Source: an uncultured Pelagibacteraceae bacterium (lineage in GTDB: Bacteria; Pseudomonadota; Alphaproteobacteria; Pelagibacterales; Pelagibacteraceae). Taken from it: DNA of 49,312 bases. Under the pieces are notes generated by a model. That model ran no database searches. It saw only the letters and a list, made by a program, of their open reading frames with translations, and was not told the DNA's origin. The position numbers and the translations under genes are program-made. This document shows, in pieces, positions 20,076-28,912 of this stretch. The DNA is taken from positions 1 through 49,312 of the forward strand of contig CACDDB010000004.1 of assembly GCA_902551445.1 (NCBI GenBank), read 5' to 3'. Each line of letters opens with the position of its first letter. Positions within the stretch are counted from its first letter, which is position 1.

Positions 20076-20969
20076 ATGAAGAAAAAAAACATAATCTTAG
20101 TAATAGGTGGCGCGGGATTTGTAGGTTCTAACCTAATAGAGTTTTTTTTAAATAAAACAAACTATAAGATAATTAGTTATGACAACTATTCTACAGGAAA
20201 AATTAAAAATCATATCAAAAATAAAAGAGTAAAATATTTAAAAGAACATACAAAAGATATATCAAAAAAAATAAATAAATTTAAAAATAATATTGAATCC
20301 GTATTTCACTTTGGTGAATTTGCAAGAATTTATCAAAGTTTCTTAAAAATGAATGAGTGTATAAATTCTAATACTATTGGAACTAATGCGGTATTTAGAT
20401 TTTGTATGGCAAATAAAATTAGATTAATTTATTCAGCTACTTCAGCCAGTTTAGGAAATCGAGGGTCTGACAAAGATCTATCACCATACGCATTTACTAA
20501 AGCTAAAAATCTAGAAATGTTAGAAAATTTAAAGAAGTGGTTTGGATTTAAATACGAGATTATTTATTTTTACAATCTCTATGGACCCAGACAAATTTGT
20601 GAAGGTGAAATGGCAACTGTAATCGGTATTTTTGAAAAACTTTTCAAAAAAAAAAAACCAATAACAGTTGTTAAGCCAGGTACACAATCAAGAAGATTTA
20701 CTCATATTGATGATGCGGTTAGAATTTGTTTTGAAGCATGGAAAAATAAAAAATCTTTGCATTACAGTATTTCACATAAAAAAGTTTATACTTTAATAAA
20801 TGTTGCGAAACTATTTAGTAATAAAATTAGATTCTTACCAAAAAGACCTGGTGAAAGATATGCATCCGCATTAACGAATATGCATTTATCAAATAAAGTA
20901 CATAAAAGATTCGGAAAGATTGATCTCAAAGACTATATTGAAAAATTTAAAAAAGAAAATAATCTTTAG
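20076..20969 (+). CDS. NAD-dependent epimerase/dehydratase (UDP-glucose 4-epimerase-like)
   Basis: LVIGGAGFVGSNLIEFFLNK, SATSASLG, SPYAFTKAKN, YFYNLYGPRQ, RRFTHIDDAV. Confidence 0.85.
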   Translation: MKKKNIILVIGGAGFVGSNLIEFFLNKTNYKIISYDNYSTGKIKNHIKNKRVKYLKEHTKDISKKINKFKNNIESVFHFGEFARIYQSFLKMNECINSNTIGTNAVFRFCMANKIRLIYSATSASLGNRGSDKDLSPYAFTKAKNLEMLENLKKWFGFKYEIIYFYNLYGPRQICEGEMATVIGIFEKLFKKKKPITVVKPGTQSRRFTHIDDAVRICFEAWKNKKSLHYSISHKKVYTLINVAKLFSNKIRFLPKRPGERYASALTNMHLSNKVHKRFGKIDLKDYIEKFKKENNL

Positions 20970-22198
20970 TTTAAGTCCTTTAAATTTCTTAAAGCAATTG
21001 AATAATTTATCCAAAACAATGTCGCTGTATAAGTTGTAAATAAACTTCCAGATGGTAACAAAGGAAGAATGCTTGCAAAAATAAATAATGTTGAACCAAA
21101 AGCATAAACATCATTATTTTTTTTATATTTTTTATAACATTTAAGTAAAAAGAATATAAAATAACTAATAAACAAAAAATATCCAATAATTCCAAGCTCT
21201 GAAATTAATTCAAAATGTATTTGATGAGGATGTGTTGAACCGCATGCATACCATTTTCCGTCATCTATTGGGTGTGCATAGTCATCTTTCCAGCTTTCTT
21301 GTCTATATTTTTTTATTCCAATTCCAATGATTGGATTTTTTTTAAATATTTCTATCGCAGTGTTGTAATGGCAAAAATGTTTACTTTTTGCTGGACTAAA
21401 TTCTATAGTTAAAAGATTTATAGTAGAATCAATAAATTTATTTTTAAATACATCATTGGTGTAAATAAAAACTGAAGCAATCATAATTAAGACAAAACTA
21501 AAAATGATTTTTTTATATTTTGAAATATTATCAACGAGGAAGAAAAAAATAAAACTGATAAATAGTATTTTTATATAATTTGATCTTTCACCAATGAGAA
21601 GTGATGTGATTAAGAAAATTATAAAAAATACATAATATGCTTTATTATTAATTTTTTTTATAAAAATTGTAGAGAGTAATATAAAAGCAAAATAATAACC
21701 TCCTATTTTTAATTCTTCACCAGTAAATCCAGCAAGTCTACCATAATAAGGTGATTTAAATTTTAAAGTATTATAACCAAAGATATGTTCAAAAATTAAA
21801 TCAATCGTTACCACTACAAATATAATTGTCCAAGCTTTAAAAATAATTTTTTCGTATTCTTTGTTATTAGTATTCAAGTAATAATATATTGCATATGCTA
21901 ATACTATATATCTTAAAAATCCAATTGCTCTAGTTAAACTATCAGCATCAATACCAGTCATTAGAGAGTTTAAAATTAAATAAAGATTAAAAATAATTAA
22001 AAAGTAAAAATTCTTTTCTTTTAAAAAAAAAAATTTTTTATCTTTAAAACAATCAATTAAAAAAAAAATAATAATTAATAGAATGTTTAAATTAATAACT
22101 GTAGAACCCATTAATAGAGAAATTGGTAAGAAAAAAATAAGATATATATTTTTATTTTTTATAGATATAAAATCGACTAAATTTAAGGGTAAGTTCAT
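20966..22198 (-). CDS. O-antigen ligase/polymerase-like membrane protein (WaaL/Wzy type)
   Basis: Polytopic membrane protein with LLIGERSNYIKILF and NPIIGIGIKKYRQ...THPHQIHFELISELGIIGYFLF signature. Confidence 0.85.
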   Translation of the reverse strand: MNLPLNLVDFISIKNKNIYLIFFLPISLLMGSTVINLNILLIIIFFLIDCFKDKKFFFLKEKNFYFLIIFNLYLILNSLMTGIDADSLTRAIGFLRYIVLAYAIYYYLNTNNKEYEKIIFKAWTIIFVVVTIDLIFEHIFGYNTLKFKSPYYGRLAGFTGEELKIGGYYFAFILLSTIFIKKINNKAYYVFFIIFLITSLLIGERSNYIKILFISFIFFFLVDNISKYKKIIFSFVLIMIASVFIYTNDVFKNKFIDSTINLLTIEFSPAKSKHFCHYNTAIEIFKKNPIIGIGIKKYRQESWKDDYAHPIDDGKWYACGSTHPHQIHFELISELGIIGYFLFISYFIFFLLKCYKKYKKNNDVYAFGSTLFIFASILPLLPSGSLFTTYTATLFWINYSIALRNLKDLN

Positions 22199-22274
22199 TA
22201 TTTTGACTTATTTAACACTAATTTTAATTGCTTGAAATAAAAAATTATATATTTTGGTCATATTTTAAATTTAA

Positions 22275-23210
22275 ATGATCTCTAAAAATTCTAAAATTTA
22301 TGTTGCTGGACACAATGGTTTAGTAGGAAGCGCAATAGTTAGAAGTCTTAAAAAAAGAGGTTATAAAAAAATTTTAACAGCTAGTAGAAAAAAGTTAGAC
22401 TTAACTAATCAGAACAAAGTTAATAGTTTTTTAAAAAAAAATAGACCAAAATTTATATTTATAGCAGCCGCAAAAGTAGGTGGAATTTATTCTAATAACA
22501 GATACAAAGCAGATTTTATATATAACAATTTATCTATTCAAACTAATATTATCCACTCTGCATTTATAAATAATATTAACAATTTAATTTTTTTAGGTTC
22601 AAGTTGTGTTTATCCTCGGGACTGCAAACAACCAATTAAAGAAGAATATTTAATGGATGGAAAATTAGAAAAAACTAATGACGCTTACGCAATTGCAAAA
22701 ATTGCAGGCATTAAAATGTGTGAAAGTTATAATCAACAGTATGGAACTCATTACAAGTGTTTAATGCCCACAAATACTTTTGGGCCAAATGATAATTATG
22801 ATGATTTAAACTCCCATTTTTTTCCAGCACTAATAAAAAAAATTCACAAAATAAAAACAAGTAATAAAAAAGTTTTAAAAATTTGGGGAAATGGCAAGGC
22901 AAAAAGAGAGATCATTTATGTTGATGATGTTGCAGACGCATGTGTTTATTTTATGAAAAAAAGAATTAAGGAAAATGTTATTAATATAGGCACTGGCAGA
23001 GATCATACAATTAAGAATTATGCTAAAATACTAATTTCTGAGATTTTTCCAAATAACAAAGTTAGAATCATCTTTGATACTTCAAAACCAAACGGTACTC
23101 CAAGGAAAGTCTTAAATGTATCACTAGCAAAAAAATATGGCTGGAAGTCAAAACATAATTTAAGAAAATCAATACAAACAACTTATAAAGAATTTATAAA
23201 AGAAATTTAG
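22275..23210 (+). CDS. fcl: GDP-L-fucose synthase (GDP-4-keto-6-deoxymannose epimerase/reductase)
   Basis: KIYVAGHNGLVGSAIVRSL, AAAKVGGIYSNNRYKADFIYNNLSIQTNIIHSAF, FLGSSCVYPRDCKQPIKEEYLM, YAIAKIAGIKMCESY, MPTNTFGPNDNYD. Confidence 0.93.
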   Translation: MISKNSKIYVAGHNGLVGSAIVRSLKKRGYKKILTASRKKLDLTNQNKVNSFLKKNRPKFIFIAAAKVGGIYSNNRYKADFIYNNLSIQTNIIHSAFINNINNLIFLGSSCVYPRDCKQPIKEEYLMDGKLEKTNDAYAIAKIAGIKMCESYNQQYGTHYKCLMPTNTFGPNDNYDDLNSHFFPALIKKIHKIKTSNKKVLKIWGNGKAKREIIYVDDVADACVYFMKKRIKENVINIGTGRDHTIKNYAKILISEIFPNNKVRIIFDTSKPNGTPRKVLNVSLAKKYGWKSKHNLRKSIQTTYKEFIKEI

Positions 23211-23217
23211 TTTAAAG

Positions 23218-23886
23218 TTATTTTCCAAAATTTTTAATTATTTCGATAAGAATTAAAAAACCATCCTTTATAGCATTTACCTTTTTTTTACCACCATATC
23301 TTTTTCTTTCGAAGATTGGAATTTCAGAATATGAAAAATTTTTTTGTTTTACTTTAGCAGGCAGTTCTATGCATAACTTAAAATCGTGATTTTTTAAATT
23401 CAATTTATTAAATTTTTCTACATTGCACAAAACATAAGTAAACAAAATATCAGTTAATTTAATTTTTAAAATTTTATTTGTAATAAAAGAAAATATTTTA
23501 TTTCCAATTAAGGTAACAATTGTATCATCATCGCTTCCAGATAGTTTGTTATACCTAGTACCAAACACAAAATCTTTTTTTTCTGATTCTTTTACTAATC
23601 CATCAAGATATTTTGGATCAAATGAATGATCAGCATTAAATATACAACCAAATTCATTTTTAGCATTTTTAAATCCTTCAATAATTGCTGATCCATATCC
23701 ATTATTTTTCTGAATAACTAATTTACAATTGAACTTTTTTGCAATTACTACTGAATTATCAAATTCGCTATCTACAACCACAATTATTTCTCCAATTAAA
23801 TAGTTTTTTTGTACTTCTAAAAGAACGGTTTCAAGACTTTCAACCTCATTCTTGGCTGGTATTATTAAAGATATTTTTTTAGTCAT
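23218..23886 (-). CDS. Glycosyltransferase family 2 (dolichyl-phosphate mannosyltransferase-like)
   Basis: KISLIIPAKNEVESLETVLLEV, EIIVVVDSEFDNS, GCIFNADHSFDPKYL. Confidence 0.87.
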   Translation of the reverse strand: MTKKISLIIPAKNEVESLETVLLEVQKNYLIGEIIVVVDSEFDNSVVIAKKFNCKLVIQKNNGYGSAIIEGFKNAKNEFGCIFNADHSFDPKYLDGLVKESEKKDFVFGTRYNKLSGSDDDTIVTLIGNKIFSFITNKILKIKLTDILFTYVLCNVEKFNKLNLKNHDFKLCIELPAKVKQKNFSYSEIPIFERKRYGGKKKVNAIKDGFLILIEIIKNFGK

Positions 23887-23961
23887 ACATCTATCAATTA
23901 ATTCTAATATTCATTAATTTTTTGATGTTTACAAATAAAAGTTTTAGGATATAAAACTTTT

Positions 23962-24077
23962 GCCTGGTAATTATTGCGAAAGTGTAATACCCGATCCCAT
24001 TCCGAACTCGGAAGTCAAGCCTTTCTGCGCCGATGGTACTTTGTCTTAAGACATGGAAGAGTAGGTCGTTGCCAGGC
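23962..24077 (+). rRNA. rrf: 5S ribosomal RNA
   Basis: gcctggtaattattgcgaaagtgtaatacccgatcccattccgaactcggaagtcaagcc...gccaggc: closed terminal helix (GCCTGG/CCAGGC) and conserved CCCGATCCCATTCCGAACTCGGAAGTCAAGC core. Confidence 0.96.
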
Positions 24078-24089
24078 TTAAAAAATAAT

Positions 24090-24215
24090 ATGAAAATTAA
24101 AAGCTCATTAAAATCTTTAAAAAAAAGAGACTTAAACTCAAAATTAGTTAGGAGAAGAGGTCGCATATATATAATAAATAAAAAAAACCCCAAGTTTAAA
24201 GCAAGACAAAAATAA
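24090..24215 (+). CDS. rpmJ: 50S ribosomal protein L36
   Basis: [41 protein letters not shown] (41 aa). The track ORF 24033-24215 has a false upstream start inside the 5S gene. Confidence 0.93.
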   Translation: MKIKSSLKSLKKRDLNSKLVRRRGRIYIINKKNPKFKARQK

Positions 24216-24228
24216 TCTTTAATTTTTT

Positions 24229-25317
24229 ATGATAATTGGCTCAGTATCAGAAAATAAAGATTTAGAGAAAAGAATTTCAATTACCCCAGAAATAGCAAAA
24301 AAATATATTGGTTTAGGATTTAAGGTTCAGCTAAGTAAAAATTATGGAAAGCATTTAGGTTTTGAAGATAAAGAATACAGTGATTTTGGAGTTAACTTTG
24401 TTGATAATGAGAAATCTTTAATTGAAAATTCAGACATTATAATTCAAATGAGTCTATTTGATGAAAATAAAAATTCTTTTTTAAAATCTAATCAAATATT
24501 TATTGGCGTTTTAAATCCATTTGAAAATAAAAATAAACTTGAAGAATTAACAAAAAGAAAAGTTAATCTATTTTCTTTAGAATTATTGCCAAGAATTACT
24601 AGAGCTCAGTCTATGGATATACTTTCTTCTCAGGCAAATTTAGCCGGCTATAAAGCTGTTGTTGAATCGTTTTCAACTTTTGAAAAAGCTATACCAATGA
24701 TGATGACTGCAGCTGGAACTATTCCTGCAGCAAAAGTTTTAGTTGTTGGTGCTGGAGTAGCAGGTTTGCAAGCGATAGCCACCGCAAAAAGAATGGGAGC
24801 AATTGTATTTGCTACAGATGTAAGGATGGCTTCAAAAGAACAAGTGGAAAGTTTAGGAGGAAAATTTTTAACTGTAGAAGGAGCTGAAAATTTAGAAACA
24901 GAGGGCGGATATGCAAAAGAAGCATCTGAAGAATTTAAAAAAAAACAAGAAGAATTATTAAGTGAAACACTTAAAAAAGTTGATATTGTGATTTGTACAG
25001 CCTTAATACCAGGAAAAAAAGCACCATTAATTATTAAAGAAAATATGTTAGGAAATATGAAACCAGGATCGGTAATTTATGATCTAGCAGCTATTCAAGG
25101 AGGCAATGTAGCATTTACCCAGCTAGATAAAATTGTCGAAAAAAATGGAGTTAAAATAATGGGTGAAAGAAACATATTAAACAAATTACCTACATCTTCT
25201 TCAAGTCTTTACGCAAAAAATGTATTTAATTTTGTTTCAAATTTATATGACAAAGAAAATAAAAAAATTAATATTAATTTAGAGGACGAAATTATTGCCA
25301 AAACAATAATAAAGTAA
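24229..25317 (+). CDS. pntAA: NAD(P) transhydrogenase subunit alpha 1
   Basis: GSVSENKDLEKRISITPEIAKKY, LPRITRAQSMDILSSQANLAGYKAV, VVGAGVAGLQAIATAKRMGAIVFATDVR. Confidence 0.95.
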   Translation: MIIGSVSENKDLEKRISITPEIAKKYIGLGFKVQLSKNYGKHLGFEDKEYSDFGVNFVDNEKSLIENSDIIIQMSLFDENKNSFLKSNQIFIGVLNPFENKNKLEELTKRKVNLFSLELLPRITRAQSMDILSSQANLAGYKAVVESFSTFEKAIPMMMTAAGTIPAAKVLVVGAGVAGLQAIATAKRMGAIVFATDVRMASKEQVESLGGKFLTVEGAENLETEGGYAKEASEEFKKKQEELLSETLKKVDIVICTALIPGKKAPLIIKENMLGNMKPGSVIYDLAAIQGGNVAFTQLDKIVEKNGVKIMGERNILNKLPTSSSSLYAKNVFNFVSNLYDKENKKININLEDEIIAKTIIK

Positions 25318-25321
25318 ATTT

Positions 25322-25630
25322 ATGGATATAGACCCATTTATATTTAGATTTAGTATTTTTATCCTTTCTATTTTTATAGGATATTATGTTGTTTGGAGTG
25401 TTACCCCTTCATTGCATACACCCTTAATGTCAGTAACAAATGCTATTTCTTCAGTAATTATTGTTGGAGCAATTATAGCAGCCTTAGCAGATAAATCTGA
25501 AAATGTATTTGATACAGCAAACATTTTTGGATTTTTGGCAATAATTTTAGCTGCAGTTAATATTTTTGGTGGTTTTTTAGTTACCCAAAGAATGTTGGCT
25601 ATGTATAAAAAAAAAAAGAAAGATAAATAA
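25322..25630 (+). CDS. pntAB: NAD(P) transhydrogenase subunit alpha 2 (membrane)
   Basis: VWSVTPSLHTPLMSVTNAISSVIIVGAI, NIFGGFLVTQRMLAMYKKK. Confidence 0.95.
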   Translation: MDIDPFIFRFSIFILSIFIGYYVVWSVTPSLHTPLMSVTNAISSVIIVGAIIAALADKSENVFDTANIFGFLAIILAAVNIFGGFLVTQRMLAMYKKKKKDK

Positions 25631-27027
25631 TGATATCATCAAATTTTTTAGCAGTATTTTATCTTATTTCAGGCGTACTGTTTATTTTAGCTCTTAGAGG
25701 CCTTTCTTCTCCAGAAACATCGAGACAAGGAAATTTATTTGGAATAATTGGAATGGCAATAGCAATCGGTGTTACAATTTTGTCAGTTGGTAACTTCTCA
25801 ACAGGTTTTTTATATTTAATAATTTTATTACTTTTAGGAGGTTCAATAGGAGCGTTTATTGCATTTAAAATACCAATGACTGCAATGCCAGAACTTGTAG
25901 CTGGTTTTCATAGCTTAGTTGGATTAGCTGCTGTTTTTGTAGCAATATCAGCTTTTTTAAATCCTGAAGTATTTAATTTAGGATTTCCAGGTGAAATTAA
26001 AATAGCTAGCTTGATTGAAATGTCTTTAGGAGCAGCAATAGGAGCGGTGACTTTTACAGGATCAATTATAGCTTTTTTAAAATTAAGAGGCTTAATGTCA
26101 GGTTCCCCAATAACTTTTGTTGGTCAACATTACTTAAATTTGGCTCTAGGTTTAATTTTATTAAGCCTAATTTTTTACTTATGTAAAACTCAAATTGATA
26201 ATTTATTTTGGACAATAATAATAATTTCTTTTTTGTTAGGAGTTTTATTAATTATTCCAATTGGTGGTGCAGATATGCCTGTAGTAATTTCAATGCTTAA
26301 TTCTTACTCAGGTTGGGCAGCAGCAGGAATTGGTTTCACTTTAGAAAATACTGCACTAATAATTACTGGAGCATTAGTTGGTTCCTCTGGCGCAATACTA
26401 TCCTATATTATGTGCAAAGGAATGAACCGGTCATTTTTTAACGTTATACTTGGCGGCTGGGGTGCAACAGATCAATTGTCTTCAAGTAAAACTAAAGAAC
26501 AAAAACCTGTAAAGAGTGGAAATGCAGATGACGCAGCATTTTTAATGAAAAATGCATCATCAGTAATTATTGTACCAGGATATGGAATGGCAGTTGCACA
26601 AGCTCAACACGCTTTAAGAGAGATGGTGGATGCATTAAAAAAAAATGGAGTTAAAGTAACTTATGCCATTCATCCAGTAGCTGGAAGGATGCCAGGACAT
26701 ATGAATGTTTTATTAGCTGAAGCAAACGTTCCTTACGATGAAGTATTTGAATTAGAAGAAATAAATAATGATTTTGCAAATTGTGATGTAGCTTATGTAA
26801 TTGGTGCTAACGATGTAACAAATCCTGTTGCAAAAACTGATCCACAAAGCCCAATTTATGGAATGCCAATACTGGATGTGGAAAAATCCAAGTCAGTACT
26901 TTTTGTAAAAAGAAGCCTTTCACCAGGTTATGCGGGTATTGATAATGATTTATTTTACAGGGATAATACACTAATGTTATTTTCAGATGCTAAAAAAATG
27001 ACAGAAGATATTATTAAAAGCCTTTAA
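25630..27027 (+). CDS. pntB: NAD(P) transhydrogenase subunit beta
   Basis: GLSSPETSRQGNLFGIIGM, GGADMPVVISMLNSYSGWAAAGIGF, VPGYGMAVAQAQH, IHPVAGRMPGHMNVLLAEA. Confidence 0.97.
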   Translation: MISSNFLAVFYLISGVLFILALRGLSSPETSRQGNLFGIIGMAIAIGVTILSVGNFSTGFLYLIILLLLGGSIGAFIAFKIPMTAMPELVAGFHSLVGLAAVFVAISAFLNPEVFNLGFPGEIKIASLIEMSLGAAIGAVTFTGSIIAFLKLRGLMSGSPITFVGQHYLNLALGLILLSLIFYLCKTQIDNLFWTIIIISFLLGVLLIIPIGGADMPVVISMLNSYSGWAAAGIGFTLENTALIITGALVGSSGAILSYIMCKGMNRSFFNVILGGWGATDQLSSSKTKEQKPVKSGNADDAAFLMKNASSVIIVPGYGMAVAQAQHALREMVDALKKNGVKVTYAIHPVAGRMPGHMNVLLAEANVPYDEVFELEEINNDFANCDVAYVIGANDVTNPVAKTDPQSPIYGMPILDVEKSKSVLFVKRSLSPGYAGIDNDLFYRDNTLMLFSDAKKMTEDIIKSL

Positions 27028-27030
27028 TTT

Positions 27031-27726
27031 ATGACAAAAATATTTTGTGATATAGCAGATATAAATCTCATTAATACATTTAGTAAAAAAAAAATTGTAA
27101 AAGGATTTACAACAAATCCAAGCCTTATGAGAAAAGCAGGAGCAAAAAATTATGCAAACTACTGTAAGAAAATTTTAAAAATCACAAAAAAACCAATATC
27201 ATTTGAAGTATTTGCTGATGACACGAAAAACATTATCAATCAAGCTGAAAAAATTAAAAGTTGGGGAAATCAAATATACGTCAAAATTCCAGTAACTAAC
27301 TCAAAAGGAGTTTTTTTAGGTAAAGTGATTAAACTACTTAATAGCAAAAATATTAAATTAAACATTACTGCAGTTTATAGTTCAAAACAAACATCAAAAA
27401 TTTTAAAAAAAATAAATAAAAAAACAAAATTGATAATTTCTATTTTTGCAGGAAGAATGGCTGATAAAGGAAAAGACCCTGTTCCTGAAATAAAAAAAAG
27501 TGTAAAACTTGCAAAAAAATATAAAAATGTTCAAATATTGTGGGCAAGTACGAGAGAAGCTTATAACTACATTCAGGCTAAACAATTAGGATGTCATATA
27601 ATTACAACTCCACCTTCTATTATAGAAAAAATAGAAAATTTTGGAAAAACTTTTCAAAAGCTTACAATTGATACAGTAAAAGGATTTTTAAAAGACAGCA
27701 AAAAATCTAATTTTAAATTACATTAA
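27031..27726 (+). CDS. Transaldolase family protein
   Basis: KIFCDIADINLINTFSKKKIVKGFTTNPSLMRKAG, NLNITAVYSSKQ-type region (KLNITAVYS), IISIFAGRMADKGKDP, ILWASTREAYN. Confidence 0.85.
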   Translation: MTKIFCDIADINLINTFSKKKIVKGFTTNPSLMRKAGAKNYANYCKKILKITKKPISFEVFADDTKNIINQAEKIKSWGNQIYVKIPVTNSKGVFLGKVIKLLNSKNIKLNITAVYSSKQTSKILKKINKKTKLIISIFAGRMADKGKDPVPEIKKSVKLAKKYKNVQILWASTREAYNYIQAKQLGCHIITTPPSIIEKIENFGKTFQKLTIDTVKGFLKDSKKSNFKLH

Positions 27727-27732
27727 ATTGAT

Positions 27733-27809
27733 TGGTTGCGGGGGACGGATTTGAACCGCCGACCTCAAGGTTATGAGCCTTGCGAGCTACCAGACTGCTC
27801 CACCCCGCG
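27733..27809 (-). tRNA. Initiator tRNA-fMet (CAT anticodon), CCA encoded
   Basis: Minus strand CGCGGGGTGGAGCAGTCTGGTAGCTCGCAAGGCTCATAACCTTGAGGTCGGCGGTTCAAATCCGTCCCCCGCAACCA; C1-A72 mismatch and CTCATAA loop are initiator hallmarks. Confidence 0.96.
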
Positions 27810-27814
27810 TTAAT

Positions 27815-28030
27815 TTAAAATCTATTTTTTAGTTTATTTAATTTTTTTACTCTTTTAATATTTTCTTGGAGTATTCTCTTTTTTTTCTCTGACGGTTTTT
27901 CATAATTACTTTTTAATTTAATAATTTTATAAAAACCATCTCTCTGAAGTTTCCTTTTTAAAACCCTAAGAGCTTGCTCAACATTATTGTCTTTTACTTC
28001 TATCTTAATAACATCCTCCAAAAAGGTCAC
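27815..28030 (-). CDS. rpsU: 30S ribosomal protein S21 (start codon uncertain)
   Basis: IKIEVKDNNVEQALRVLKRKLQRDGFYKIIKLKSNYEKPSEKKKR. The track uses GTG at 28030; the N-terminus is ambiguous. Confidence 0.9.
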   Translation of the reverse strand: MTFLEDVIKIEVKDNNVEQALRVLKRKLQRDGFYKIIKLKSNYEKPSEKKKRILQENIKRVKKLNKLKNRF

Positions 28031-28065
28031 TAGTTATCATTATAACATTATGATGTCCATTATAA

Positions 28066-28647
28066 TTAGACATTATTTTTTTTTGATAACCCTCCCTTTT
28101 CACGTTCTTTTTTTTCTCTTTTAATTCTTCTTTCAGCTTTTTGTATTGCTTCAAAAAGTTCTTTTTGAGTAAACAACCCAATAGCAACTGGATCTTTTGC
28201 GTTTAAATTGTTATAATTCCAATAATTTTTATTTCTAATTGCTGTTACAGAATTTTTTGTAATTCCTATTAATTTAGCAATTTGAGAATCTTTCAATAAT
28301 GAGTGTTGTTTAATTAACCATAGAGCAGAATCCGGCTTATCTTGTCTTCTAGATAAAGGAATGTATTTTTTATCTTTGCTTTCAGATGAAGAGATTTCTA
28401 TTTCGTTAACTTTAATTTTTAATGGTCTATTATTATCTTTAGAAGATTTTTCTAATTCATCTCTTGTCAATTGACCCGAAATAATTGGATTGTAACCTTT
28501 GATTCCTTTGCCGACCTCTCCATCTGCAATTCCTTGTACTTCAACTTCGTGCAAGTTGCAAAATTCTGCAATTTGTTTGAATGTCAAAGAAGTATTTTCA
28601 ACTAACCAAACAGCTGTTGCCATTGGCATTAGGGGAGTATTTGACAT
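28066..28647 (-). CDS. trcR: DUF1013 / TrcR-type cell-cycle transcriptional regulator
   Basis: [55 protein letters not shown] is characteristic of the alphaproteobacterial DUF1013 family. Confidence 0.82.
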   Translation of the reverse strand: MSNTPLMPMATAVWLVENTSLTFKQIAEFCNLHEVEVQGIADGEVGKGIKGYNPIISGQLTRDELEKSSKDNNRPLKIKVNEIEISSSESKDKKYIPLSRRQDKPDSALWLIKQHSLLKDSQIAKLIGITKNSVTAIRNKNYWNYNNLNAKDPVAIGLFTQKELFEAIQKAERRIKREKKEREKGGLSKKNNV

Positions 28648-28877
28648 TAGCTTTTTTTCTCTGATCTGAAATTTTGAAATTTTTTGTTAAATTTACTTAC
28701 TCTACCTTTGTCAAGAATTTTTTGTTTTCCACCTGTCCATGCAGAATGTGATTTTGGATCTATTTCTAACTTCAAGACATCTCCGTCTGATCCCCATGTA
28801 GACCTTGTCTCAAATTGAGTTCCATCAGTCATTTCTACTTTAATATTATGATAATTTGGATGTATTTTTTTTTTCAT
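28647..28877 (-). CDS. rpmE: 50S ribosomal protein L31
   Basis: [29 protein letters not shown]...[18 protein letters not shown]. Confidence 0.95.
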   Translation of the reverse strand: MKKKIHPNYHNIKVEMTDGTQFETRSTWGSDGDVLKLEIDPKSHSAWTGGKQKILDKGRVSKFNKKFQNFRSEKKS

Positions 28878-28912
28878 TTGGCGTTTTATAACAAAACATT
28901 ACTTAAAAACAA

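Noticed and set aside
1-23900. Search for CRISPR arrays, IS elements, integrases or tandem repeats that might explain island mobility
   Set aside because: No repeated 25-40 nt units, transposase or integrase motifs were recognisable; homopolymer runs are not arrays.
24033-24089. Upstream extension of the L36 ORF (track start 24033)
   Set aside because: This segment lies inside the 5S rRNA and the spacer; ATG at 24090 gives an exact 41-aa L36.
23894-24193. Minus-strand 99-aa ORF
   Set aside because: Antisense to the 5S rRNA and rpmJ; no recognisable family.
28005-28187. Minus-strand 60-aa ORF between trcR and rpsU
   Set aside because: Largely overlaps the trcR 3' end and rpsU 5' end in another frame; composition matches chance in AT-rich DNA.
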